DNA from: CAXMQS01 sp964195995
GTDB lineage: Bacteria > Actinomycetota > Acidimicrobiia > Spongiisociales > JAOTWH01
NCBI GenBank assembly: GCA_964195995.1
Contig: CAXMQS010000059.1
Location: 1 to 43,670, forward strand
Length of the DNA stretch: 43,670 nt
Direction of reading: 5' to 3'
The notes under the pieces were generated by a model. That model searched no databases and had not been told where the DNA came from. It saw nothing but the letters and a program-made list of their open reading frames with translations. Shown here in pieces: positions 1-7,617 of the stretch; position 1 is the stretch's first letter; each line of letters starts with the position of its first letter. The translations under genes and the position numbers were made by a program.

Positions 1-12
1 GGGGGCTTCTCG

Positions 13-87
13 CACGCCCGGAGGGATTCGAACCCCCGGCCTCCTGATCCGTAGTCAGGCGCTCTATCCGGACTGAGCTACGGGCGC
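13..87 (-). tRNA. tRNA-Arg (anticodon ACG)
   Basis: Read on the minus strand, the sequence folds as a complete cloverleaf. The 7-bp acceptor stem pairs GCGCCCG with CGGGCGT, with one G-U. The D arm carries AGCTCAG, the anticodon stem CCTGA/TCAGG encloses loop CTACGGA, and the T arm has GGTTCGAATCC. The anticodon is ACG, which is the wobble-edited Arg tRNA reading CGN codons. The discriminator base is G and CCA is not encoded. It is transcribed away from the gene at 152. Confidence 0.95.
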
Positions 88-151
88 TTGAAGGCCGAAA
101 GGTAGTGCTCAACGGTTGGCGGCGGAACCCGTCAGCTAGCCTCTGGCCGCG

Positions 152-1000
152 ATGACAACACCCGAAGCAGACAAAGACCTGGTCATCGACGAGTTCGGCG
201 AGAAGCTCGCTGCCTTCCAGGCGCTGCGCAAGAGCGACACCAAAGCCGCCGACGGCCTACTGAACAGCCTCGGTGCCCAGGACGACGTCGACAGAGACAT
301 CGTCCTCGAGCTGGGGGCAAGGCGACCCCTCGCCTATCCCAAGAAGTTCGACGAGGCCCACCGACTGGCGGTGCGGGCGCTCGAGGTGCTCGACCGCAAC
401 GGCTCGCGAGGCGTCAAGATCAAGGGGGCGGGACCACTCAACCCGGTCGCCGCCTTCCTGGTGCAGCAGGTCGCCACCTTCATCGTGCGATCTCACCAGG
501 GCAAGGTTGCTACTGACATGCGCAACCTATACGCCAGGCGCGAGGCCAACGCGGAGAGAGATTCCGAAGAGCGGCGCATGTTGACCCGGGCCCGCTACCA
601 CATGGACAAGCTGCTTCCCGGCTTCAAGCGCAACGCACTCGGGGTGCCGCTCTTCGTCGTCGGCGGGGCCGTCTTCTCGACCGTCCTCAGCCTCCTGCAG
701 CGCGCTGCCGCCAGCGCACTCGACGGTCTTTGGGGCAAGATCGCCGCCTCGGTGCTCGTTGGGCTCATCGTCGTTGCGGTGGCCTGGGTGATCCTGCGCG
801 GTGCCGCTGTCGCAAGAAGGCGCATTCATCTCACGCTCGATGGTCCCATCCTTGGGCTATGGGAGACCATCGGCCGCTGCGGCAGGCCGCCCCGCGACCC
901 ATCGCGGGCCTTCGCCCTCATCGCTGTCATCCTGGCTCTGCTCCCGTGGTTGCTCATCCCGATCCTGCTCGCGGCGAGCTGGGTGACCGAACAGCTCTAG
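152..1000 (+). CDS. Hypothetical membrane protein, three predicted TM segments
   Basis: A 282-residue protein I do not recognise. The first 160 residues are soluble, charged and probably helical, with several Lys/Arg/Glu-rich stretches. Hydrophobic segments follow at about 165-187, 197-220 and 256-279, the last one ending close to the C-terminus. A short basic loop (AVARRRIH) follows the second segment, suggesting that side is cytoplasmic. There are no catalytic motifs. It starts 64 bp after the divergent tRNA-Arg and ends 38 bp before the secreted lytic transglycosylase-like gene, so the two could share a transcript. The ATG start is the only good one near the 5' end, although no strong Shine-Dalgarno is visible. 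Confidence 0.75.
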   Translation: MTTPEADKDLVIDEFGEKLAAFQALRKSDTKAADGLLNSLGAQDDVDRDIVLELGARRPLAYPKKFDEAHRLAVRALEVLDRNGSRGVKIKGAGPLNPVAAFLVQQVATFIVRSHQGKVATDMRNLYARREANAERDSEERRMLTRARYHMDKLLPGFKRNALGVPLFVVGGAVFSTVLSLLQRAAASALDGLWGKIAASVLVGLIVVAVAWVILRGAAVARRRIHLTLDGPILGLWETIGRCGRPPRDPSRAFALIAVILALLPWLLIPILLAASWVTEQL

Positions 1001-1038
1001 TCCTTGGTAGTCGGTGGGCGTCTCACCACCATCGCGTC

Positions 1039-2043
1039 ATGCGACGCCGACTCCTCGCCCTCAGTGCTGGTTTGATCCTGCTTGCCTCGGCCGGCGGAGC
1101 CCTCGGCCAGATACAGGCCGAGGCTGACGATGCCGCAGTTCAATTGGACGACGCGGCTGCACTCCTCGACTCTGCGGAGACGCAACGCGCGGTGGTCCTC
1201 AACGATCTGGTGGCCGCGGTCGGCGAATGGAATGAGGTTGTCGAGCAGCGAACCGCGGTTGCCTTCGACGTCGCGGAGCTGCGGGGCGACGTCTCTGCCC
1301 GAGAGAGGCAGACCATTGAGCTGCGCGAAGCAATTCGAGGACGGGTTGTCGATGCCTACATGGCCGGGGGCGCGGGCCTCCTCGACACGATGGTGGTTGC
1401 CGACTCGGTGGCAGACGTCGCCACCGCCCAGGTGGTGCTCGACGCCATCGGCCGCAATTCAGACGAAGACCTAGAAGCGCTCGACGTCGGTCGCAGCGAA
1501 CTCGACGAGCTGCGTGCCGAGTTGGCAGTCGAGGAAGAGCGACTGAGTACCCGTAGCGAAGCCGTTGCCACACTGGTAGACGACCTGGACATCCTCTTCG
1601 CCGATGCCGCCGGCTCGGTGACAGCTTCGCATACCGCGTTGCTGGAGGCCGACACCGAGTACCGCCAGACCTACGAGTTACTGCAGGAGATGACTGCCCT
1701 GCAGCGGGCCACCGGCCGCGGAGTGGAGCGTTGGCGTCCCATCGTCGAGCACTACTTCCCGGCTGACCGTGTCGAACAAGCCCTCGAGGTGATGTGGTGC
1801 GAGAGCCGCGGCAACCCGAAGGCGACCCATCCCCTGAGCGATGCCTCCGGACTGTTCCAGTTCATGGAGCAGACATGGGGCTTCGTGGCGCCTCGTGTCG
1901 GCTACGAGGAAGTCGGTCGCTACGACCCCGAGGCCAACATCGCCGCCGCGGCGTGGCTGCTCAACTTCACGATTGAGCGGGGGCACGATCTCGGCGACTG
2001 GGGCCGCTGGAGCTGTCAACCGACCACCCCGGATCCCGCCTAA
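1039..2043 (+). CDS. Secreted coiled-coil protein with lytic transglycosylase-like (SLT) domain
   Basis: A 334-residue exported protein likely to act on peptidoglycan. Residues 1-23 form a signal peptide: basic MRRR, a hydrophobic core, then an Ala/Gly-rich cleavage region. Residues 25-220 are a long acidic coiled coil. Residues 230-325 resemble the goose-lysozyme/SLT fold: EQALEVMWCESRGNP carries the catalytic Glu (E255), GLFQFM matches the G-L-x-Q motif, and DPEANIAAAAWLL matches the later helix. The reading frame is open back to 730, but the ATG at 1039 is chosen because it begins the signal peptide. The coiled coil resembles the one in the M23 peptidase at 28208, including an (A/S)YMxxG-like turn, so two hydrolases appear to share a regulatory module. 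The ligand and exact bond cleaved are not determined. Confidence 0.8.
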   Translation: MRRRLLALSAGLILLASAGGALGQIQAEADDAAVQLDDAAALLDSAETQRAVVLNDLVAAVGEWNEVVEQRTAVAFDVAELRGDVSARERQTIELREAIRGRVVDAYMAGGAGLLDTMVVADSVADVATAQVVLDAIGRNSDEDLEALDVGRSELDELRAELAVEEERLSTRSEAVATLVDDLDILFADAAGSVTASHTALLEADTEYRQTYELLQEMTALQRATGRGVERWRPIVEHYFPADRVEQALEVMWCESRGNPKATHPLSDASGLFQFMEQTWGFVAPRVGYEEVGRYDPEANIAAAAWLLNFTIERGHDLGDWGRWSCQPTTPDPA

Positions 2044-2053
2044 ACGCGGCGAA

Positions 2054-2069
2054 GGGGCCCGGAGGCCCC
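2054..2069. terminator. Short GC-rich hairpin between convergent genes
   Basis: GGGGCC and GGCCCC pair around a CGGA loop. The hairpin lies 11 bp after the stop of the transglycosylase-like gene and 20 bp before the end of the convergent dodecin gene. There is no T tract, as is common for high-GC actinobacterial terminators, so it could serve both directions. Confidence 0.45.
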
Positions 2070-2088
2070 AGCGCAGCGTGATCATTGC

Positions 2089-2304
2089 CTACTTGACGGC
2101 GAACGCCAGCTTGCAGGTAGCGGCGTAGCGGACGACCTTGCCGTCCTCGACACGGGCTGTATGGCTGACGACCTCGACTCCCGTGATGCCCTTGACGCTC
2201 TCGGACGCCTTGGCGACCGCATTGCCGACTGCATCTTCGAAGTTCTTCTCTGAAACGCCGATGATCTCGATAACCTTGACGGCGCCACTATCGATGTAGC
2301 CCAA
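2089..2304 (-). CDS. Dodecin-family protein
   Basis: A 71-residue protein with the dodecin pattern: KVIEIIGVSEKNFEDAV, then a helix rich in Ala/Val, then two strands including VEDGKVVRYAATCKLAF. Dodecins form hollow dodecamers that bind flavins or CoA and buffer them. The Trp-Phe pair that normally stacks on the flavin (around residue 38, as in DWFEV) is replaced by a Gly-Val context (ITGVEVV). It therefore belongs to the dodecin-like branch in which flavin binding may be altered or absent. It is divergent from the nitroreductase gene across a 76-bp gap, which holds the promoters of both. An FMN enzyme next to a flavin-binding family member is suggestive but not proof of a link. Confidence 0.85.
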   Translation of the reverse strand: MGYIDSGAVKVIEIIGVSEKNFEDAVGNAVAKASESVKGITGVEVVSHTARVEDGKVVRYAATCKLAFAVK

Positions 2305-2380
2305 TCTGACCTCCTGGATGTGGTGTCCCTCGATGGTAACGACACCTGATTCGGCGCTGTTCGTCCCGTAACCTCAGCGG

Positions 2381-3028
2381 ATGGAACTACTCGAAGCCCT
2401 CTACACGACCCGTGCCATGCGGCGCACTCACCCGGATCCTTTGCCCGAAGACGCGGCGGCCCGCATGGTCGATGCCGCCATCCGGGCACCGTCCGGCTCG
2501 AATATGCAGGCCTGGCGGATAGTTGTCGTTACCGACCCGAAGCAGCGGTCCGCCCTCGGCGTGCTCTACAAGGATGCCTACCGCATCCTTCAGGAGGATG
2601 TCTACGCCGGAGCCCGGGAGAAGGCGGAGGCGTCCGGAGATTCCGCCGCTAAGCGCGTGTTTTCTTCTTCGGACTGGCTGGCCGAGCACTTCGGTGAGGT
2701 GCCGCTGACGGCCCTGTTCTATGACCGCAACGACGCAACAGGGGCTTCGATCTATCCGGCAGTGTGGAACTTCATGCTGGCGGCAAGGGGCCTCGGCATC
2801 GGCACAACGCTGACGACGGTCCTCGGCTTCTTCAAACAAGACGAGGTCAATGAACTGCTAGGGGTTCCGGCCGACAAGGGGTGGAAGCTGCGGGCGGCCG
2901 TGCCGTGCGGGATGCCTAAGGGGCTCTGGGGCTTGGCGCAACGCAAGCCCGCTCACGAGATCGCATACGCCGACCGCTGGGGCCAGGCGCCCTCGTGGAC
3001 GGTCGATGAGCCCTACTGGAGCGGATAG
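2381..3028 (+). CDS. Nitroreductase-family FMN oxidoreductase
   Basis: A 215-residue protein of the nitroreductase fold. The N-terminus has TTRAMRRTHPDPLP, matching the family pattern in which an Arg pair binds the FMN phosphate. It is followed by AAIRAPSGSNMQAWRIVVV, the conserved P-S-x-x-N-x-Q-x-W motif. The C-terminal part has a Gly-rich segment (ARGLGIGTTLTTVLGFF) and VPCGMPKG. Such enzymes use NAD(P)H to reduce nitro compounds, quinones or unsaturated substrates; the real substrate cannot be read from sequence. Length is typical for the family. It stands alone, divergent from the dodecin gene and convergent with the permease gene at 3067. Confidence 0.88.
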   Translation: MELLEALYTTRAMRRTHPDPLPEDAAARMVDAAIRAPSGSNMQAWRIVVVTDPKQRSALGVLYKDAYRILQEDVYAGAREKAEASGDSAAKRVFSSSDWLAEHFGEVPLTALFYDRNDATGASIYPAVWNFMLAARGLGIGTTLTTVLGFFKQDEVNELLGVPADKGWKLRAAVPCGMPKGLWGLAQRKPAHEIAYADRWGQAPSWTVDEPYWSG

Positions 3029-3036
3029 GCGACCAG

Positions 3037-3051
3037 CCGGCCGAAGGCCGG
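3037..3051. terminator. Hairpin between convergent nitroreductase and permease genes
   Basis: CCGGCC and GGCCGG pair around GAA in the 38-bp gap between two convergent stops. A run of G residues follows on the plus strand. The short stem makes this a modest call. Confidence 0.4.
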
Positions 3052-3066
3052 GGGAGGCGGTTTGCC

Positions 3067-5001
3067 CTAAACGATGTTCTCTCTGACCCTCGAGCTCATG
3101 TAGTCCATGCTGGCGACGACGATGGCGATGGCGAGCATGTTGACAGACGCCGCTCGATAGTTGAGCAGGCGGATGTTCTGCTGCAGCAGGAAGCCGATGC
3201 CACCGCCACCACCGAACCCGATGATGGTCGACATGCGAACGTTGATGTCCCAGCGGTACAACGTGAAGGAGATGTAGGACGGAACGATCTGAGGGATCAC
3301 CGCGTACACGATCGTCTGCACTCGCGTGGCGCCGGTCGCCTTCACCGCCTCGATCGGACCCTCCATGATGCTCTCCACTTGTTCTGAGTAGAGCTTGGCC
3401 AGAGCAGCGACGGTGTGGAGAGCGAGGGCGAGCGAACCGGCGAATGGGCCGAGGCCAACCCATACAACGAAGACAATGACCATGATCAACGGCTCGATTG
3501 AGCGAATGCTGTTGAAGATGGTTCGGGCGATGTAATAGATGCTCAGGCCGATGGCGATCGACTCACGCTGGAACGAGCGCGCGGCCAGGAACAATCCGAA
3601 GGCGGCACCAACCGCCGCCGGGACCCAGGTGATCTTGAGTGGATCGGTGATCTCGTAGAGCCAACCGATGCCGCGGGCGATTATCACAGCGATAACGGCT
3701 CCCGCCAGACCCAGCAACGGCAGAGTTGCCAGGCGAACTGCACCAGGGCCTACTCGGTCGCGATACCACGAACCTAGGCGACCCGCGATGGACATGAGGG
3801 CGCCGGCTGTCACCAACGCGGTTACGAGCCCGATGATGGCCTCGAGGATGTCACCGTTGGAAGCGAGGAACGACCCTAGGAAGTCGGTGATCCCGGCTTG
3901 GTCCGCCAGCCAGTCGCCGAAGGTGGTGAGGAGATCGGCGACGAGGTAGAGCAGCAGTATCCCGGCAACAGCCACTCCGGCTGTCACAGTCCTCCGGGCA
4001 GAGACCTCGGATGAGGTAGGAGGTTCTTCCTCCAGCGGCGGGTACGCCCACCGCAACGCGATGAACATGGCGACCGGCAGCGCGATTACCGCCAGCACCG
4101 TCAGGGGCGTGCTGTCCGTGATGTCGGCAGAGATGTTGCGGGCTAATCGTGCAGCTAGCAGACCGAGGTAGATGCCGACCGGCATTGCCAGCAGTTGCAG
4201 CGCCAGCTTGATGACGGGAGTAGAGATGTCGCGCATCAGGTTGCGGGCCGCCATGAAGCTGAGGGGCACCGCGATAAAGACGCCAAGGGTGGTGGCCAGC
4301 AGTGCCAGAAATACGGTCTCAATAATTCGCTCCCAGGTGTTCTTGGCAGCCTCACTGATGCGTGGGGACTCGACGGTGATCTCGGCGCCGGTCACAGGAT
4401 CGAACTCCCCGGTTGGGACGTCGGTGCGATTGAAGATGGACCCGATGTTCTCGTTGGTGACAGCACGGATCGTCTGTGGTGCTGCGTCCGGACGTTCCCT
4501 GGTGTCGACAACCACGGTGAAGGCGCCCTTCTCGTCCGTTTGGAAGGTGTCAAGTCGAAGCTGTAGCTCGCTGGAGGGCGGTACCTGATAGAGGGTGCCC
4601 CGAGCGTTGCCGGAGAAATTGCTGCCAGTGACGGTGATCTGTTCGCCCGGCTCGGCACATGGCGGATCCGCAACGAGCTGTCGACCATCCAAGGTGCTCT
4701 GACCGACCCCGATCTCGCCAGCAGGACACGGCAAGTGGATCTCGACGTCGGTGTTGGTGGGTACTCGTTCGTACGTCAGCAGATCAGGCCGGGCCAAGTC
4801 GCGGATGACACGCACGAGTTGGGTACGACGGGTCTCTGAGCGGATCTCGTCGAGGTTGACGTCGGTCACCTCGTATCCGAAGGCATAGATGATCACGCCG
4901 GCGAAGATGATCAGAACAAGGCTCAAGGAGCGGCGGAAGCCCCTGCGACGCGGTCTACCTGCTTCGGTTGTCTCGTCTGGCGCCGCGTCGATCTCAGCCA
5001 A
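3067..5001 (-). CDS. phnE: PhnE-type phosphonate/phosphate ABC permease, enlarged
   Basis: A 644-residue permease; PhnE proteins are usually about 260-290 residues. The C-terminal 160 residues are typical PhnE: the EAA-type loop GPIEAVKATGATRVQTI (about 548-564), then IPQIVPSYISFTLYRWDINV and the glycine-rich GFGGGGGIGF. The start of the same MetI domain, ETVFLALLATTLGVFIAVPL ending in AARNL, sits at about 228-255. It is separated from its continuation (IYYIARTIFN, about 488) by roughly 230 residues with several extra hydrophobic segments. Before this comes one TM (about 26-44) and an extracytoplasmic region (about 45-215) with an Ig/TIG-like motif (GEQITVTGSNFSGNARG) and cysteines at 92 and 115. 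Its start overlaps the end of phnC, so translation is probably coupled. No C-P lyase genes are in the window, so phosphonate, phosphite or phosphate are all possible substrates. Confidence 0.85.
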   Translation of the reverse strand: MAEIDAAPDETTEAGRPRRRGFRRSLSLVLIIFAGVIIYAFGYEVTDVNLDEIRSETRRTQLVRVIRDLARPDLLTYERVPTNTDVEIHLPCPAGEIGVGQSTLDGRQLVADPPCAEPGEQITVTGSNFSGNARGTLYQVPPSSELQLRLDTFQTDEKGAFTVVVDTRERPDAAPQTIRAVTNENIGSIFNRTDVPTGEFDPVTGAEITVESPRISEAAKNTWERIIETVFLALLATTLGVFIAVPLSFMAARNLMRDISTPVIKLALQLLAMPVGIYLGLLAARLARNISADITDSTPLTVLAVIALPVAMFIALRWAYPPLEEEPPTSSEVSARRTVTAGVAVAGILLLYLVADLLTTFGDWLADQAGITDFLGSFLASNGDILEAIIGLVTALVTAGALMSIAGRLGSWYRDRVGPGAVRLATLPLLGLAGAVIAVIIARGIGWLYEITDPLKITWVPAAVGAAFGLFLAARSFQRESIAIGLSIYYIARTIFNSIRSIEPLIMVIVFVVWVGLGPFAGSLALALHTVAALAKLYSEQVESIMEGPIEAVKATGATRVQTIVYAVIPQIVPSYISFTLYRWDINVRMSTIIGFGGGGGIGFLLQQNIRLLNYRAASVNMLAIAIVVASMDYMSSRVRENIV

Positions 5002-5746
5002 CGCGCTCGGCCTCTTGCCCGTAGATCGCCTTGAAGCGTTCGTCGTCGATCTCGGCGGGAGACCCTTCGAAGACGACCCTTCCCTCGTTCAGCGCGATGG
5101 CGCGGTCCGCATATCGATGCACGAGATCGAGAAAATGTAAGCTGCACAGCACGGTGACATCATCCTCGTCGTTGATGCGTTCGAGGTACTGCATGATGCT
5201 GTGCGCCAACACGGGATCGAGGCTGGCAACAGGCTCATCGGCGAGCACCATTTCCGGGTTCTGCATCAGGGCCCGCGCCACGCCGACCCTCTGTTGCTGA
5301 CCACCGCTCAACGCGTCTGCCCGCTGACGGGCCTTGTCGGCTAGCCCCACTCGGTCCAACGCTGCACGAGCACGCTCGACTTCGTCTTTGGGAAAGCGAC
5401 CGAGGAGTGCCAGAGCGGGATTGACGTAGCCGAGTCGGCCTGCCAGAACATTGGTGAGCACCTTGGAGCGGTGGACGAGATTGAAGTGCTGAAAGACCAT
5501 CCCGATGCGTCGACGAATGCGACGCATGTCTTCTTGGGAAGCAGTCGTGATGTCGACGCCATGCCAGGTGATACGGCCATCGGTTGGTTCAATGAGCCGG
5601 TTGATACACCGCAGCAGGGTGGATTTGCCTGAGCCGCTGAGGCCGATGATGGCCAGGAACTGGCCGTCGGGCACTTCAAAGCTGACGTCGTCGAGAGCCT
5701 GGGTGCCGCCCTCGTAGATCTTCGTCAGGTGTTCGACCTTCAACAT
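4994..5746 (-). CDS. phnC: PhnC-type ABC transporter ATPase
   Basis: A 250-residue ATP-binding subunit. Walker A is GLSGSGKST (35-43), the signature is LSGGQQQRVGVARAL, Walker B is MVLADEPVASLDP, and the switch His lies in LCSLHFLDL. The DPVLAHSIMQYLERI context and the overall length are typical of PhnC rather than a generic importer ATPase. It energises the importer formed with the binding protein upstream and the permease downstream. Its stop overlaps the permease start by 8 bp, so the two genes are translationally coupled. Upstream, an 88-bp gap with a strong hairpin separates it from phnD. Confidence 0.92.
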   Translation of the reverse strand: MLKVEHLTKIYEGGTQALDDVSFEVPDGQFLAIIGLSGSGKSTLLRCINRLIEPTDGRITWHGVDITTASQEDMRRIRRRIGMVFQHFNLVHRSKVLTNVLAGRLGYVNPALALLGRFPKDEVERARAALDRVGLADKARQRADALSGGQQQRVGVARALMQNPEMVLADEPVASLDPVLAHSIMQYLERINDEDDVTVLCSLHFLDLVHRYADRAIALNEGRVVFEGSPAEIDDERFKAIYGQEAERVG

Positions 5747-5790
5747 TGGACGGGCATCCTCACCTTTCGGTGCCGGCGAACCTGGTCTGC

Positions 5791-5822
5791 GAACCGGGCC
5801 GGGGGTTCACCCGGCCCGGTTC
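5791..5822 (-). terminator. Strong hairpin between phnD and phnC (attenuator-like)
   Basis: A perfect 13-bp inverted repeat: GAACCGGGCCGGG and CCCGGCCCGGTTC around a 6-nt loop. It lies 12 bp after the phnD stop and 44 bp before the phnC start. In binding-protein operons such a hairpin often stabilises or partly terminates the message, giving more binding protein than membrane complex. There is no T run, so RNA stabilisation is as likely as termination. Confidence 0.65.
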
Positions 5823-5834
5823 GACTTATCTTCT

Positions 5835-6953
5835 CTAGCTCGAAGGCGTGAATCCAAGGAGGTCGACGATTGCCCTCAGGCTGTCGTACTCCGAGTCTGT
5901 AGCCGGATCGATTGAAGTCCATCCGTAGAAGTCCTGGCTACCAATCGAGCTGTTCCAGGCACATTCATCGTTGTCGTCGCACTCAGCGGCGAAGGCTATA
6001 AGGGCCTCCTCTATCTGAGCGCGGACGTCAGCAGGGAAGTCCGGTCCGAACGACAAGGTGTCGTTGGGGATCTCCGGAGAGATATCAAGGATCTTCAGCT
6101 TCTGGACGATGTCGGGTGCGTCGGAGCGGGCGCTGGCCCGAGCGTCGAGCACTCGCCATAGAGCCTCTTCCGGTCCGCAGAAGAGACGGTTGCCCTCTTC
6201 GTTGGGGGCACACGACTCGATGAGGTCGTCGGGAATGTCCGGCGCGTCCCCGATGGCCCAGTCGAAGTCTGGCGTCAGCGGTGGGCTGAAGAACGTCGTG
6301 GCAAAGTCGGCTTCGCCTCGATAGACAGCCAACGCCGCTTGTGGGTGTCCGCCTGCCTCAACCTGCTCGCCTGGCGTGATTCCTGCCTCGGAGAACATGA
6401 GCGAGGGAACCATGAACCCTGACGTCGAAGCCGAGTCCGGGAATGCCCAGGACTTGCCTTCGAGGTCGGCGAGGGTCTCAATGTCGCTGTCTCGTGCGAC
6501 GAGGATCTGGGCCCAGTAGACGGACCAACCGAAGCGCACGGACTTGAAAGCAACGTCAACGCCGCAGCGCTCGCTGGCGAGCACGTAGCCGAGACCTGGG
6601 ATGAACCCCATCGTGTTCTCGGGCGAGGCACACATCTCTTCGATGGTTGCCGCGTACGAGGTCGGGACGCTCACCTCGAAGCTGAGTCCCGTCGCGGTCT
6701 CGAGTGCTTCCTTCATTACATCACCGCCGGTGACGATGACATCAGCCTCCACAGATGGAACGAAGAGGACGCTTATTGGGTTCTCCGGGCTGCCGACGGC
6801 CGGCGGCGGTGGGTCGGTAGCCGGTGGGTCGGTAGCCGGCGCCGCCGTGGTCGGGGCGTCGGTAGCCGCTGTTGTTGTGTCAGCCGAATCGCCACACGCC
6901 GCGGCCACCATGGCCAGGGCGAAGAAGAGAATCAGCAGTTTGCTTAGTCGCAT
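5835..6953 (-). CDS. phnD: PhnD-type substrate-binding lipoprotein
   Basis: A 372-residue solute-binding protein. The signal MRLSKLLILFFALAMVAAAC ends in a lipobox with Cys20, so it should be lipid-anchored on the outer face of the membrane. A Thr/Ala/Pro linker (about 24-50) precedes the PhnD-like domain. That domain has MGFIPGLGYVLASERCG, then ARDSDIETLADLEGKSWAF, ASTSGFMVPS and GEADFATTFFSPP, which match the conserved strands of phosphonate/phosphite/phosphate binding proteins. It is the first gene of the phnD-phnC-phnE unit. AAGGAG lies 6 bp upstream of the ATG, giving a clear start. The ligand is not decided by sequence alone. Confidence 0.88.
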   Translation of the reverse strand: MRLSKLLILFFALAMVAAACGDSADTTTAATDAPTTAAPATDPPATDPPPPAVGSPENPISVLFVPSVEADVIVTGGDVMKEALETATGLSFEVSVPTSYAATIEEMCASPENTMGFIPGLGYVLASERCGVDVAFKSVRFGWSVYWAQILVARDSDIETLADLEGKSWAFPDSASTSGFMVPSLMFSEAGITPGEQVEAGGHPQAALAVYRGEADFATTFFSPPLTPDFDWAIGDAPDIPDDLIESCAPNEEGNRLFCGPEEALWRVLDARASARSDAPDIVQKLKILDISPEIPNDTLSFGPDFPADVRAQIEEALIAFAAECDDNDECAWNSSIGSQDFYGWTSIDPATDSEYDSLRAIVDLLGFTPSS

Positions 6954-6957
6954 GGTT

Positions 6958-6966
6958 TGCTCCTTG
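6958..6966 (-). promoter_or_regulatory. Ribosome binding site of phnD
   Basis: Minus-strand AAGGAGCAA lies immediately before the ATG at 6953-6951. It fixes the start so that the lipoprotein signal peptide begins at Met1. Confidence 0.75.
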
Positions 6967-6995
6967 AAGGTCAGCCAGCCCGCGGAGCCTACCCC

Positions 6996-7559
6996 CTAGC
7001 CAGGGTGCTCAGAAGCCGACAGCCCCTCCACCAGGGCGATGAAATCGTCCCAATCGGCGACGTCGTGGACGCCCGCGACGGGCTCATTCCAGGGGCGGAC
7101 GAAGCGGCACATGATGGCTTCCGGCCGCTTGCGGTGGATTTCGGAGATCTGGTGCGGTGCGTCGTCGAGGTAGACGTCGCACTCGACCTTCCACTTGGCC
7201 TCGGTCATGTGGACCTCACGAGTTGGCACCCTGTGGTCGGCCAGCCACGCCAGCGTGTCGTGTATCGCCCAGTCGGGTTTGGTGGTGATGATGATGATGT
7301 CGTGATCGATGTAGAGCTGGCGCATCGCATCGAGGGCTCCCGGATAGGTGTCGAGATGGCGGAAGACACTGCTACCGCCATGCCCGCTCGCCCAGCTCCA
7401 GAAGGCGTTCATGTCGGAGAAATGGGTGAGGTTGTGGAGGCCATCCCACATCTGGGCATCGGCGGCGCTGACGTCTGCGCCGAAGTCGGTGTTGTATCGA
7501 TCGACCCATCCAGCGGTGAAGTCGGCAACCACTCCGTCGAGGTCGATTCCGAGTCTCAT
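6996..7559 (-). CDS. HAD-family 5'(3')-deoxyribonucleotidase-like protein
   Basis: A 187-residue protein of the 5'-nucleotidase type C branch of HAD hydrolases. The N-terminus LGIDLDGVVADF supplies the D-x-D nucleophile and acid (D6, D8). ITTKP is the motif with the conserved Thr, and DVYLDDAPHQI carries the late Asp pair that binds magnesium. The region between the first motifs forms the cap (WDGLHNLTHFSDMNAFWSW). The family removes phosphate from (deoxy)nucleoside monophosphates, but this specificity is not proved here. It is divergent from dnaX, with a 58-bp promoter region between, and follows the phn unit without joining it. Confidence 0.75.
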   Translation of the reverse strand: MRLGIDLDGVVADFTAGWVDRYNTDFGADVSAADAQMWDGLHNLTHFSDMNAFWSWASGHGGSSVFRHLDTYPGALDAMRQLYIDHDIIIITTKPDWAIHDTLAWLADHRVPTREVHMTEAKWKVECDVYLDDAPHQISEIHRKRPEAIMCRFVRPWNEPVAGVHDVADWDDFIALVEGLSASEHPG

Positions 7560-7617
7560 GGCCCCGACCGTAGCGACTCGGAATGGGGTCGTGGCCGCCG
7601 GGTACCATCGCTTTCCC

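Noticed and set aside
730..1038. Upstream extension of the transglycosylase-like ORF
   Set aside because: It overlaps the previous gene out of frame and would bury the signal peptide.
7560..7617. SRP RNA gene upstream of dnaX, as in some Firmicutes
   Set aside because: The gap is only 58 bp and has no SRP GGAA/GCAG core.
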